Source: Legionellaceae bacterium
GTDB taxonomy: Bacteria; Pseudomonadota; Gammaproteobacteria; Legionellales; Legionellaceae
Length of the DNA stretch: 64,000 nucleotides
Reading direction: 5' to 3'
Assembly: GCA_018061965.1 (NCBI GenBank)
Contig: JAGOTG010000011.1
Location: 1-64,000, forward strand
Of the stretch, positions 8,865-17,582 are shown piece by piece; the stretch's first letter is position 1, and each line of letters begins with the position of its first letter. A program made the translations under genes and the position numbers. Below the pieces are notes generated by a model. It was given only the letters and a program-made list of their open reading frames with translations. It ran no database searches and was not told where the DNA came from.

Positions 8865-10670
8865 TTATTTTTTACGTTCAGTTTGAAACACCGCCATAAA
8901 GGCTTCTTGGGGAATTTCAACATGACCTACTTGTTTCATGCGTTTTTTCCCGGCTTTTTGCTTTTCTAACAGTTTGCGTTTACGCGACACGTCTCCACCA
9001 TAACATTTTGCGGTGACATTTTTGCGTAATGCTTTGACGCTTTGTCGCGCAATAATGTGACTGCCTATGGCAGCTTGAATCGCGACATCAAACATTTGGC
9101 GCGGGATTAATTCGCGCATTTTTTCGGTCAAAGCACGACCTCGATACTGTACTGCAGAACGGTGGGTAATCGATGCCAATGCATCAACTCGTTCATTATT
9201 GATCAAAATATCCATTTTTACCAAATCGGCTTCTTGAAAGCGTACAAAATTATAATCAAGCGATGCATAACCGCGGCTCACTGATTTCAAGCGGTCAAAA
9301 AAATCAGAAACTACTTCACTCATCGGTATATCATAAGTGACGGATACCTGACGACCACTGTAGAGCATTGCTATTTGCACGCCTCTACGCTCAATACATA
9401 AAGAGATGATAGCACCCAAATAATCTTGAGGCACCAAAATATTTGCACGCACAATAGGCTCAAACATTTGTTTGATTTGTTGTACGGGCGGTAAGCGTGA
9501 CGGATTATCGATTAAGACGGTTTCATCTTTGGTATTCACGATTTGATAAATCACGGTTGGAGCGGTGGAGATCAATTCTAAATTATACTCGCGTTCCAAA
9601 CGTTCTTGGATAATTTCCATGTGCAGCATGCCTAAAAAGCCACAGCGAAATCCAAAACCTAATGCTTCTGACGACTCAGGTTCATAAAATAATGACGCGT
9701 CATTCAAGCTCAATTTTGCTAACGCTTCGCGAAATGCCTCGAAATCATCCGAACTGATTGGAAACAAGCCGGCATACACTTGAGGTTTTACTTTTAAAAA
9801 TCCTGGCAATGGGCAAGCGGCTGGCATTTTTTCTAGCGTGAGGGTATCACCAACCGGTGCACCATGGATATCTTTGATGCCAGCCACCACATAGCCCACT
9901 TCTCCTGCTTTGAGATCTTCAGTAGGAGTGCGTTTGGGGGTGAAAATTCCGACTTGATCCACAATATAGACTTTGCCAGTAGACATGATTTGCATTTTTT
10001 GCCCAGCTTTTAAGGAGCCATTCATAATGCGCACCAAAGATACCACACCCAAATAATTATCAAACCAGGAGTCTATGATTAGGGCTTGCAAAGGCGCTTC
10101 TAGCTCTCCGACGGGAGGGCGAATGCGTTGGACAATAGCTTCTAGAATATCCTCTACACCCAAACCGGTTTTGGCCGAGGCTCGAATGGCGTCATGGGCA
10201 TCTACACCAATGATGTCTTCAATTTCAGCAATGACTCGCTCGGGCTCTGCTTGAGGCAAATCAATTTTATTCAATACAGGTAGTACGTCCAAAGATTGGT
10301 CAATCGCGGTATAGCATACTGCGACAGTTTGAGCTTCGACGCCTTGTGCGGCATCTACGATTAACAGCGCCCCTTCACAGGCGGCAAGAGAACGTGATAC
10401 TTCATAAGAAAAATCAACATGACCTGGAGTATCAATAAAATTTAATAGATAGATTTTGCCATCTTGTGCTTTAAAGTGGAGTGCAACACTTTGCGCTTTA
10501 ATAGTAATGCCACGTTCGCGCTCAATATCCATGGAGTCTAAAACTTGTGCACCCATTTCACGGTCCGACAAGCCTCCACACATCTGAATAAACCGATCGG
10601 CGAGCGTTGATTTGCCATGATCAATATGGGCAATGATGGAAAAATTTCGAATTAAAGACAGATCACTCAC
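8865..10670 (-). CDS. lepA: Elongation factor 4 (LepA), ribosomal back-translocase
   Basis: A translation GTPase that acts on stalled or mis-translocated ribosomes. The GTPase motifs are intact: HIDHGKST (G1), DTPGH (G3) and NKIDLP (G4), followed by EF-G-like domains and the LepA-specific C-terminus rich in Lys and Arg. I place the start at the GTG at 10670, giving 601 residues, the usual family length (~600), with [10 protein letters not shown] near the N-terminus as in relatives. An upstream in-frame ATG at 10736 would add 22 unconserved residues; neither start has a clear ribosome binding site. First gene of lepA-lepB-rnc. Confidence 0.94.
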   Translation of the reverse strand: MSDLSLIRNFSIIAHIDHGKSTLADRFIQMCGGLSDREMGAQVLDSMDIERERGITIKAQSVALHFKAQDGKIYLLNFIDTPGHVDFSYEVSRSLAACEGALLIVDAAQGVEAQTVAVCYTAIDQSLDVLPVLNKIDLPQAEPERVIAEIEDIIGVDAHDAIRASAKTGLGVEDILEAIVQRIRPPVGELEAPLQALIIDSWFDNYLGVVSLVRIMNGSLKAGQKMQIMSTGKVYIVDQVGIFTPKRTPTEDLKAGEVGYVVAGIKDIHGAPVGDTLTLEKMPAACPLPGFLKVKPQVYAGLFPISSDDFEAFREALAKLSLNDASLFYEPESSEALGFGFRCGFLGMLHMEIIQERLEREYNLELISTAPTVIYQIVNTKDETVLIDNPSRLPPVQQIKQMFEPIVRANILVPQDYLGAIISLCIERRGVQIAMLYSGRQVSVTYDIPMSEVVSDFFDRLKSVSRGYASLDYNFVRFQEADLVKMDILINNERVDALASITHRSAVQYRGRALTEKMRELIPRQMFDVAIQAAIGSHIIARQSVKALRKNVTAKCYGGDVSRKRKLLEKQKAGKKRMKQVGHVEIPQEAFMAVFQTERKK

Positions 10671-10814
10671 TGTTAAATACCAAGTGTATGGGATAAAACA
10701 CCTAATTCTAGCTGATGTTGGCGTGGATGAAAACATTTATTGTGCTTGTTCACTAAGTCAGCAAATGTTATCTTTGTTCATGTCTGTGCCCACGTTATTA
10801 AATTAAGACATCTG

Positions 10815-10847
10815 CCTACGTCCCGCGGGTAAGCCCCGGGACGTAGG
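10815..10847. repeat. Intergenic inverted repeat
   Basis: An 11-bp perfect stem CCTACGTCCCG (10815-10825) / CGGGACGTAGG (10837-10847). It lies in the 319-base gap between the divergent lepA and mltB. The rest of that gap holds the element at 10898-10963 and presumably both promoters; no gene is seen there. Confidence 0.6.
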
Positions 10848-10897
10848 AGAAAGAGGATGCACTTAACCGAATGGTTAATTTAAATAACTATTAAAGA

Positions 10898-10963
10898 GTA
10901 GGTTGGGCCTTGGCCCAACAAAAATGGCTTTGCTCTGCTTCGTTGAGCCAAGGCCCAACCTAC
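10898..10963. repeat. Dispersed palindrome, copy 2 (long form)
   Basis: A 16-bp perfect stem GTAGGTTGGGCCTTGG (10898-10913) / CCAAGGCCCAACCTAC (10948-10963) is separated by 34 bases. It is the same sequence family as the elements at 1100-1125 and 40020-40045, with an insertion between the arms. The GGCCCAAC after the first arm means that arm can also fold by itself. Confidence 0.7.
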
Positions 10964-11055
10964 CCTTTTTTATAGATTTTTATTGCATTCTGCTTAGCAT
11001 TGACGTGGGAATGAGTGGTTTTTTTGTTATAAATTTGGGTTTTTAAGGGGAAAAG

Positions 11056-12057
11056 ATGCGGTTCTGGGGACGTTTACTTATTATTACAACAGCGGTATGC
11101 AGTATGCAAACCCTCTATGCCGATGCGAGTCTTTTACATCGAAAAGATGTGAGCGCTTTTGTACAAGATTTGGTAGTGCATGATCACTTTCAGCCTAAAC
11201 AAGTACGAACTATTTTAGCGGCTGCCCAATATCAGCCTCAAATTATTGCGTCAATGGATCGTCCGTATGAAAAGAAAAATTGGGATGTGTACCAAGCTTT
11301 GTTTTTAACGCCAGAGCGTCTCAATTCCGGGTTAGATTTTTGGAAAAATAATCAAAAGGTATTACAACAGGTTGCGAAGCAATATGGGGTGCCGCCAGAG
11401 ATGATCGTCGCCATTTTGGGGGTAGAAACTTTGTATGGCAAACGCCAAGGGGATTACCGAGTTTTAGATGCTTTAACGACATTGGCGTTTTACTATCCCT
11501 CCCGTGCCCCTTATTTTAAAAGAGAATTGCGCGAATTTTTGTTGTTGTGTCGTGAACATCGCGTCTCCCCAACTCAGTACAAGGGTTCTTATGCGGGTGC
11601 GATGGGAAAACCGCAGTTTATGCCGAGTAGTTACCGTACCTATGCAGTAGACTACCAAGGACGTGGTCGCCCAAATTTGATGAGTAAAGACCAAGATGTG
11701 ATTATCAGCATCGCCAATTATTTCAGTAAACATGGCTGGCAACCCAAACAAATGGTCGTGGAGCCTGTCCGTGTTCCGCAGAAAGGTTTGAAAAGTCTAG
11801 TCTTAAATAGTAAAGCGCCTAATTATTCATTGGCGCAATTATTGCATGCTGGGGTACAACCAACGCAACGTAATAACGGTGTGCATCCCCATGAGGCGGG
11901 CGTATTGGAATTGATTACAGATAAAGGTCCTGAATATTGGATGGCTTACCCTAATTTTTACGTGATCACCCGTTATAATACGAGTCCACAATACGCATTG
12001 GTTGTTTATTTGCTTGCTCAATCGTTGCGCGAGCGCCATGCTGCAATGACAGGTTAG
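11056..12057 (+). CDS. mltB: Lytic murein transglycosylase B
   Basis: Cleaves peptidoglycan between MurNAc and GlcNAc with 1,6-anhydro formation. The 333-residue protein has a signal peptide (about 1-22, cleavage likely near LYADA) and the MltB catalytic domain. The catalytic Glu is Glu124 in ILGVETLYGK, and GAMGKPQFMPSSY is the family signature. The Cys in the signal region (TTAVC) is not in a good lipobox, so a soluble periplasmic form seems likelier than a lipoprotein. gspL starts 10 bases downstream, so the three genes may be co-transcribed. Confidence 0.92.
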   Translation: MRFWGRLLIITTAVCSMQTLYADASLLHRKDVSAFVQDLVVHDHFQPKQVRTILAAAQYQPQIIASMDRPYEKKNWDVYQALFLTPERLNSGLDFWKNNQKVLQQVAKQYGVPPEMIVAILGVETLYGKRQGDYRVLDALTTLAFYYPSRAPYFKRELREFLLLCREHRVSPTQYKGSYAGAMGKPQFMPSSYRTYAVDYQGRGRPNLMSKDQDVIISIANYFSKHGWQPKQMVVEPVRVPQKGLKSLVLNSKAPNYSLAQLLHAGVQPTQRNNGVHPHEAGVLELITDKGPEYWMAYPNFYVITRYNTSPQYALVVYLLAQSLRERHAAMTG

Positions 12058-12067
12058 GGATCAGACA

Positions 12068-13249
12068 GTGTTAACCTGTTTCCTGTTTGTTCAAACTGAT
12101 GATCTCAACGCAATGTTGACTGCGCGTCTGGATATGCAGGGTCAGATTGAGCAACCTTTGCAAATGCGGACCATCGAAGAGATTCGTGTTTTGCAAGAGA
12201 ATGCCAGGACAATTATCGTGTTTCCCACGGCATGGTGCGGCTTGTATCAGGTTGAATTGCCCCTGTTATCGGATAGCAAAGCACGCGTAGCGATCCCGTT
12301 TGCGTTGGAAGATAATATTGCACAAGCGGTTGCACAGGTGCATTTTGGCTTTGACAAAGCGTATTATCGTAATGGCCGTTATTGGGTTGTGGTGATTGAT
12401 AAACACATTATGACCGAGTGGATGGCTAAGCTGAGTAACCTGGATTTGAACTATGATCAAATTACCATCGACTGGTTTGCGCTTCAGCCTGGAGAAGCAG
12501 TGGTTGGTGAAGAAACTGTATTGATTCATTCTGATGCATTTCAAGGCGCGGTTAGCTTAGATATTTGGGATCATTTCGAGCATGCTTGGTCGAAAGAATT
12601 GCAATGGCAACTGTTTACAGAGAGTGCTGCGGTGCAAGAAGGTGCTGCCATATCTGATCATTCCAAGTCCAGATACACATGGATTGCAGAACGGTTATTC
12701 AAAACCAAAATTTTAAATCTCTGTCAGGGAGAGTTTCAGCATGCTACCAGTCAAACTCAGGTGAAACATAAATACCAATTAGCTGGGATCTTAGCAGCGG
12801 CTTGGTTAGTCAGTTTTATCGGTATTCATGTTGGGCTGTATATGCTGATCACCCATCAGTCTCAGAAGGCTGACCAACAAATTGCCCAGTCTTATCGGGT
12901 GTTTTTTCCAGGCGCACAACAAGTGATCAGCCCAAAATTTAGGGTTGAACAATTACTTAAGCAAAATCAACTGGGCCATAATGCTGCCTTATGGTCGTTG
13001 ATGGAAAGTTGGTCATTGGCGCTCGACGCGCAAGCTGAGACCTTGCCGAAACAAAGTGCTAAGACTTCCTTGACTGTGCAGACCTTGCAGTTTCAAAATC
13101 AAATTTTAACTGTTGTGTTTCGCTGCGACAATTTCTCTGCATTAGAGAAAATAGAGGCCTTTTTGCAGAATCGGCATGTGCATGTGCAGCAGGTTTCGGC
13201 AGCAACGGAAAATGAACAAGTCGTCGCTAAATTGGAGTTGTCGTTATGA
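12068..13249 (+). CDS. gspL: Type II secretion system protein GspL
   Basis: Inner-membrane platform component of the type II secretion system that recruits the GspE ATPase. The 393 residues show an actin-like cytoplasmic domain, one membrane helix at about 240-262 and a small periplasmic domain ending in short beta-alpha elements. The start is a GTG with AGGGA 7 bases upstream. gspM overlaps its stop by 4 bases. In Legionella the gspL-gspM (lspLM) pair is also separated from the other secretion genes, matching what is seen here. GspL diverges strongly, so the call rests on architecture plus the gspM neighbour. Confidence 0.82.
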   Translation: MLTCFLFVQTDDLNAMLTARLDMQGQIEQPLQMRTIEEIRVLQENARTIIVFPTAWCGLYQVELPLLSDSKARVAIPFALEDNIAQAVAQVHFGFDKAYYRNGRYWVVVIDKHIMTEWMAKLSNLDLNYDQITIDWFALQPGEAVVGEETVLIHSDAFQGAVSLDIWDHFEHAWSKELQWQLFTESAAVQEGAAISDHSKSRYTWIAERLFKTKILNLCQGEFQHATSQTQVKHKYQLAGILAAAWLVSFIGIHVGLYMLITHQSQKADQQIAQSYRVFFPGAQQVISPKFRVEQLLKQNQLGHNAALWSLMESWSLALDAQAETLPKQSAKTSLTVQTLQFQNQILTVVFRCDNFSALEKIEAFLQNRHVHVQQVSAATENEQVVAKLELSL

Positions 13250-13716
13250 AAGCCCATTGGCAGCAATTCAATGAACGTGAGCAAACAGCCGTTGTAGTCG
13301 CGGGACTCTGTCTCGTAGCCTATCTTTTTTATGCGATGCTGTTTTCGCCGTTGACGACTGCCGTATCGAATGCACGCAAACATTGGTATGAAAAAAATAG
13401 CACACTGATGTGGATGCGTCATGCCCAGAAAAACTATAGTCAGGAAAAACAACCTCAGAAGGTTGCTGCGGGTAATTTGTTGTCTATATTAACCCAGGTA
13501 TTGAAGCATGCATCTTTTCATCGATTTCCTTATCAATTAGCGCAAACTGCGAGTGGTGAAATCCAATTGAGCTTTGATGAAGTGCCGTATAATGCTTTTA
13601 TGGAATGGTTACGCGTCCAAAGTATGCGTTACACACTGACTGTAAAAAACTTGGATGTGACTAAAACCAATGTGTCCGGTGTGGTAAAAATATCGGTGAT
13701 ATTCGGGGTTGAATAG
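13246..13716 (+). CDS. gspM: Type II secretion system protein GspM
   Basis: Partner of GspL in the inner-membrane platform. The 156 residues have a short cytoplasmic lead (KAHWQQFNEREQ), a membrane helix at about 19-36 and a periplasmic ferredoxin-like domain. The lead-plus-helix pattern is typical of GspM. The ATG overlaps the gspL stop as ATGA, implying translational coupling. No other secretion genes are adjacent. Confidence 0.8.
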   Translation: MKAHWQQFNEREQTAVVVAGLCLVAYLFYAMLFSPLTTAVSNARKHWYEKNSTLMWMRHAQKNYSQEKQPQKVAAGNLLSILTQVLKHASFHRFPYQLAQTASGEIQLSFDEVPYNAFMEWLRVQSMRYTLTVKNLDVTKTNVSGVVKISVIFGVE

Positions 13717-13735
13717 GGTGGGTGCGACAATTGAT

Positions 13736-13763
13736 GGTCACGGCTCAGATAATTTGGTTTTAT
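13736..13763 (+). repeat. 28-bp intergenic direct repeat, copy 1
   Basis: Matches 16815-16842 at 25 of 28 positions (GGTCACGGCTC, then GATA, then TTGGTTTTAT). Both copies are intergenic on the + strand. Their role is unknown. Confidence 0.5.
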
Positions 13764-13859
13764 TTTGCCTGTCTCAAGCTTGCGACTTGTATGTAGCAAG
13801 CTTATAATCTTTTTAATAGCCTGCATAGGCAGAGCATCGCGTTTATCTAAGGACAAGAT

Positions 13860-14375
13860 ATGCAAAAAACAACGTATCGAAAATTTCAAAACTTCATGTT
13901 ATTTATCAGTATTTTCGTGGTAGGTTTTTCTTTCTATATTGAAATGCTGAATCAATTAAAACCTTGTCCTTTATGTTTTATGCAACGTACCTGTTCATTT
14001 TTATTTGGGTTTACGTGTATGTGGGGTATGTTTGTTGCGAGTGTGCGGCGCGCCAGAGTCGTTTCTTTGCTGCAATGTATTTTTGCTGGTTTGGGTTTAT
14101 ATTTTGCTAGTCGCCAATTGTGGTTGCAATCATTGCCAGTTGAAGTGACTGAGCAATGTATGCCTGGCTTGCAGGCAATGTTTCACTATTTTTCTTGGGA
14201 TATGATCCTTAAATCCTTTTTTTGGGGAAACAGTGATTGTTCGCATGTGGATTGGCAATGGTATGGATTGTCGATTCCTCTGTGGTCTGCGCTCTATTTT
14301 GTATCCATGTTTGCGTCGAGTGCTTATGTTTATACCCAGGTTTTTTTTACAATGAGGAAGCGCGCAAAATTTTAA
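13860..14375 (+). CDS. dsbB: Disulfide bond formation protein B
   Basis: Inner-membrane enzyme that reoxidises periplasmic DsbA and passes the electrons to ubiquinone. The 171 residues have four membrane helices. The first periplasmic loop carries the CPLC pair (Cys36/Cys39) and the second the other redox pair (Cys100 and Cys127), the arrangement of functional DsbB. The stop is followed one base later by tgt. In this window its most obvious potential client is the giant FN3 protein, which has paired cysteines in its repeats; that link is inference. Confidence 0.92.
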   Translation: MQKTTYRKFQNFMLFISIFVVGFSFYIEMLNQLKPCPLCFMQRTCSFLFGFTCMWGMFVASVRRARVVSLLQCIFAGLGLYFASRQLWLQSLPVEVTEQCMPGLQAMFHYFSWDMILKSFFWGNSDCSHVDWQWYGLSIPLWSALYFVSMFASSAYVYTQVFFTMRKRAKF

Positions 14376-14376
14376 T

Positions 14377-15555
14377 ATGACTGCTTCATTCGACTCCAAA
14401 GATTCTAATCGTTTTACCTGTCAAGTACTGCACCGCCATTCAAGAACGGCTGCACGCGTGATGCAGGTCCAAACACCCCATGGGATGTTCACCACACCGA
14501 CTTTTATGCCGGTTGGGACACGAGCTGGGGTGAATAATATGACTCCAATGGAACTGTGGTCCAGCGGAAGTCAGATTATTTTGGGGGGCAATACCTATCA
14601 TATGTTGTGCGCGCCAGGCATGGAAGTTATTGAGCGGGCGGGCGGTATGCATCAGTTTATGGGGTGGCATGGTCCCATGTTGACGGATAGCGGCGGCTTT
14701 CAAGTATTTTCATTGTCGAAGAAAATTTGTACGGTAGACGAAGAGGGTGCTCATTTTACGTTACCCCAGAGTGAACGCCTCATTCATATGACGCCTGCGA
14801 TGTCGTTGGCTACCCAAAAAATCATTGGCGCTGATATTATTATGGCGTTTGATCAATGCACGCCTGATGCGGCGACCTATGCTGAAGCGCAACATATTAT
14901 GCAGCGTACTCATCGTTGGTTATTGGAATCTATCGACTATCATCAAGCCCATCCAACTTCTCGATATGGCGCGCAACAAGCGTTATTCGGGATTATTCAA
15001 GGTGGGGTTTATCCCGAACTGCGTCTAGAAAGTGCGGAATTTGTGGCTGGTCAAGCGGTAGATGGTCTGGCAATTGGGGGTGAAACCATTGGTTTTGATA
15101 TGGCGGCGACGGTTAAAGTGGTGGAATGGGTGCGCCAAGTGCTCCCAGAAACAAAAATAAGGTATACTATGGGCGTCGGTATGTCACCCCAGGATTTATT
15201 AGATGTGGTGGCTAAGGGGATTGATGTCTTCGATTGCGTTGCACCGACGCGTAATGCGCGGCATGGTGCTTTGTATTGCGGTACTGTGGTGCCGGATGGG
15301 GAATGGTTGCGCTTTGACTCCGAACATGAACAAGGTCGGATCCAAATCAAAAAAGCCTGTTTTGCAAATGATGAACAACCCATTATGCAGGATTGTAAAT
15401 GCAGCACGTGCCAACAGTATTCGCGCGCGTATTTGCATCATTTATTTAAACAAAAATTTCATTTGTTCACTGCTTTGGCTTGTATTCATAATATCCATGT
15501 TTTACATGCAGTTTGTGATAAAATGCGGGAACATATTTTTAAGGAGTCACTATGA
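14377..15555 (+). CDS. tgt: Queuine tRNA-ribosyltransferase
   Basis: Exchanges guanine 34 for the queuosine precursor in tRNAs with GUN anticodons. The 392 residues contain MLTDSGGFQVFSL with a catalytic Asp, GIIQGGVYPELR, CVAPTRNARHG and the zinc-binding C-terminal cluster CKCSTC followed by His in YLHHLF. It begins one base after dsbB and its stop overlaps the ppiB start, so dsbB-tgt-ppiB-tsaC look like one transcript. In many relatives yajC-secDF follow tgt; here they do not. Confidence 0.96.
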   Translation: MTASFDSKDSNRFTCQVLHRHSRTAARVMQVQTPHGMFTTPTFMPVGTRAGVNNMTPMELWSSGSQIILGGNTYHMLCAPGMEVIERAGGMHQFMGWHGPMLTDSGGFQVFSLSKKICTVDEEGAHFTLPQSERLIHMTPAMSLATQKIIGADIIMAFDQCTPDAATYAEAQHIMQRTHRWLLESIDYHQAHPTSRYGAQQALFGIIQGGVYPELRLESAEFVAGQAVDGLAIGGETIGFDMAATVKVVEWVRQVLPETKIRYTMGVGMSPQDLLDVVAKGIDVFDCVAPTRNARHGALYCGTVVPDGEWLRFDSEHEQGRIQIKKACFANDEQPIMQDCKCSTCQQYSRAYLHHLFKQKFHLFTALACIHNIHVLHAVCDKMREHIFKESL

Positions 15556-16046
15556 TTTTGATCAAAACATCGTTGGGAGATATTACGCTGCGTTTGGATG
15601 CAGACGCTACCCCTAAAACTGTGGAAAATTTTATAAGCTATGTTCGCAGTGGATTTTATTCGGATACTATTTTCCATAGAGTGATCAATGGATTTATGAT
15701 TCAAGGTGGTGGTTTGGATGCTGACATGCAAACTAAGCCAGCTCCTAACAAAGTGGTAAATGAAGCTAAGACGGGGAAGCTTAATAAACGGGGTACGGTT
15801 GCGATGGCGAGAACCTCTGATCCCCATTCGGCATCCTCTCAGTTTTTTATTAATTTGGTAGATAATCAATTTTTGAATTATAAGGGAGAAAACCCACAAG
15901 AATACGGATACTGTGTATTTGGGGAGGTTGTGGAAGGAATGGATGTGGTCGATGCGATTGCAAAAGCCAAAACAGGCCATAAAGGCGGTCATTCTGATGT
16001 GCCACTTGAGTCTATTGCGATTCTTTCGATTACTGAGAGTGTATGA
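15552..16046 (+). CDS. ppiB: Peptidyl-prolyl cis-trans isomerase B, cyclophilin type
   Basis: Accelerates proline isomerisation during folding. The 164 residues are a single cyclophilin domain without signal peptide, so cytoplasmic. The catalytic region FHRVINGFMIQGG and ASSQFFINL are intact. The ATG overlaps the tgt stop by 4 bases, and its own stop overlaps tsaC by 4 bases. Confidence 0.95.
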   Translation: MILIKTSLGDITLRLDADATPKTVENFISYVRSGFYSDTIFHRVINGFMIQGGGLDADMQTKPAPNKVVNEAKTGKLNKRGTVAMARTSDPHSASSQFFINLVDNQFLNYKGENPQEYGYCVFGEVVEGMDVVDAIAKAKTGHKGGHSDVPLESIAILSITESV

Positions 16047-16594
16047 TTCAACATATTTCTGATCTCAATCAAGCTTTGCTGGATATCCAAGAAGGACAAG
16101 TTTTGGCCTATCCTACGGAAGCGGTCTATGGTTTGGGCTGTGACCCATTTAATCAAACCGCTGTGGAACGTATTTTGGCACTCAAAGGGCGCCCGCTTCA
16201 GCAAGGCTTGATTGTGCTGATTGCAGATTGGCCACAATTATTTTCTTTGATTGGAGATGTGTCCATAACGCGTTTAGAGGCCATTAAAGAAACTTGGCCT
16301 GGACCGGTGACTTGGGTGTTTCCCAAATCGGAAAATGTACCGGATTGGGTGTCGGGTTCGCATAATACCATCGCAGTCAGAATGACGGCACACCCCATTG
16401 CTCAGAAATTATGTCAATTAGGCCCTATCGTTTCTACGAGCGCTAATCCACATGGCAAAACGCCGGCACTTTCGCTAGAAGAAGTGGATCAATTGTTCAA
16501 TACTGGTTTAGATGGGGTGGTATTGGGGGATTTGGGCACTGAGAAGCGACCTAGTTTGATTTTTGATGCCGTGACGAATCAGCAGTTACGGTAG
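16043..16594 (+). CDS. tsaC: L-threonylcarbamoyladenylate synthase (TsaC/YrdC)
   Basis: Makes threonylcarbamoyl-AMP from threonine, bicarbonate and ATP, the first step of the t6A37 tRNA modification. The 183 residues are a single YrdC-like domain with the ligand-binding AYPTEAVYGLGCD, KGRP, SGSHNTIAVRM and STSANPHG motifs. The short, single-domain form is TsaC rather than the longer Sua5. It overlaps ppiB by 4 bases and ends the cluster, followed by the element at 16601. Confidence 0.94.
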   Translation: MIQHISDLNQALLDIQEGQVLAYPTEAVYGLGCDPFNQTAVERILALKGRPLQQGLIVLIADWPQLFSLIGDVSITRLEAIKETWPGPVTWVFPKSENVPDWVSGSHNTIAVRMTAHPIAQKLCQLGPIVSTSANPHGKTPALSLEEVDQLFNTGLDGVVLGDLGTEKRPSLIFDAVTNQQLR

Positions 16595-16600
16595 AGGCGT

Positions 16601-16775
16601 TGACACAGTAATTTTTTCTGGTGATACCTTTTTAAGCGAGCACTGAATTTGAGTTTTTGCCTCGGGGTCCTGTCATCGTGGGTATCCCAACGTGCTCGCA
16701 AGCTGCGCGCGCCGGGAGCCCTCCCACTATGCCACCCCTCGATCAGTATCAGAACAGGACAAAATTACTGTGTCA
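16601..16775. mobile_element. MITE-like element, 175 bp
   Basis: A 15-bp perfect inverted repeat TGACACAGTAATTTT (16601-16615) / AAAATTACTGTGTCA (16761-16775) bounds a GC-rich, gene-free core, and the similarity continues imperfectly inwards (CTG..TGATAC on both arms). No transposase is encoded. No clear target duplication is visible; a CGT occurs just outside both ends but is one base out of register. A non-autonomous transposon is the simplest reading. Confidence 0.55.
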
Positions 16776-16800
16776 CCGTTGGTGTTTAATTTTGAGCGTG

Positions 16801-16829
16801 ATCCGAGCCCTGACGGTCACGGCTCGGAT
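16801..16829 (+). terminator. Hairpin upstream of the PriC-like gene
   Basis: A 9-bp stem ATCCGAGCC / GGCTCGGAT with an 11-base loop, followed by ATCTTGGTTTTAT. The T-run is short, so this may be a weak terminator for the tgt operon or only a structured repeat. The loop and right arm overlap the 28-bp repeat shared with 13736-13763. Confidence 0.35.
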
Positions 16830-16842
16830 ATCTTGGTTTTAT
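16815..16842 (+). repeat. 28-bp intergenic direct repeat, copy 2
   Basis: 25 of 28 bases match 13736-13763. Here it forms the 3' half of the hairpin at 16801-16829; the left arm of that hairpin is missing at the first copy. Confidence 0.5.
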
Positions 16843-16897
16843 AGTAAATAGGGCGTTTCCTCGAAAAATGCTGAATAGTTACATAATGAGAGTTACT

Positions 16898-17386
16898 ATG
16901 GACTGCTCCCAGTCAATCAGACGCATCCGCGAACGTCTCCCCGAGTTGGAGCGTCAAATATTAAAATTTGGTGATTTTTTTCCCTTAAAACTGTTGCCTG
17001 CTGGTTTGTTCCGTGATGTGACGTCCGGACTGGATTGTATCGCAGATATTGCCAGAGATTTGGACGTGATTACCCCGAAAACCTCAGATGTTATGGTTGC
17101 CTATTGGAGTGAGCGTCTCAGTCGTAAAATTCATGTTCTGGTTCATATTTGTCGTACGCAGCAACAACATGTCAAAGATCGTCCCAAGGCTGTTTTAGAT
17201 AAAATGGGGACACGAACGCAGTGGTTGGAGCAAATCAAAACTAAGCAGACCCAACTTGCTGCTCAACGCACGGCGGTAGCTGCGACCTTAGAAACCATGC
17301 AAACAGGCCAAGATTTGCCTCTCATCCATGCCCTTCAAAAGGAATTACAAGCTATAGATGCGCAGCTCGCAGAGTTGTTTAGATAG
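16898..17386 (+). CDS. PriC-like primosomal replication protein N''
   Basis: PriC helps reload the replicative helicase at collapsed forks. The 162-residue helical protein resembles PriC in layout: an N-terminal helix, a middle segment with LLPAGLFRDVTSGLDC and YWSERLSRKIHVLVH (compare WLAERL..QI..L in PriC), and a C-terminal helical hairpin ending ALQKELQAIDAQLAELFR. The similarity is modest and read by eye. In-frame ATGs also occur at 16868 and 16886; 16898 has a GAGAG upstream, the others have nothing. It sits alone downstream of the MITE-like element. An unrelated small coiled-coil protein is the alternative. Confidence 0.55.
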   Translation: MDCSQSIRRIRERLPELERQILKFGDFFPLKLLPAGLFRDVTSGLDCIADIARDLDVITPKTSDVMVAYWSERLSRKIHVLVHICRTQQQHVKDRPKAVLDKMGTRTQWLEQIKTKQTQLAAQRTAVAATLETMQTGQDLPLIHALQKELQAIDAQLAELFR

Positions 17387-17525
17387 CGATATGAAATTCG
17401 TAGGCATGGGTAAAAATCCTTAACTTATTGCCATTAGGCCAAGTCCCAGCCTTCGTTTGAACCAATTCACCATAAAGCGCTGGGCTTATAAATTCCATTT
17501 GCAACCCATATTGACTAAAAAAAAG

Positions 17526-17553
17526 TTGATTTGGCTTTTGTTTGTGTTAAAAT
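17526..17553 (+). promoter_or_regulatory. Candidate sigma-70 promoter for the 574-residue gene
   Basis: TTGATT (17526-17531) and TAAAAT (17548-17553) are 16 bases apart. The start codon at 17583 follows with GAGGGGA at 17568-17574. This layout supports 17583 rather than the in-frame TTG at 17457 as the start. Confidence 0.45.
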
Positions 17554-17582
17554 TGCCCATTGTTTTTGAGGGGACACCGACT

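Noticed and set aside
15486..15992. A 168-codon open frame antisense to ppiB
   Set aside because: The ppiB family assignment is certain and the antisense product resembles nothing.
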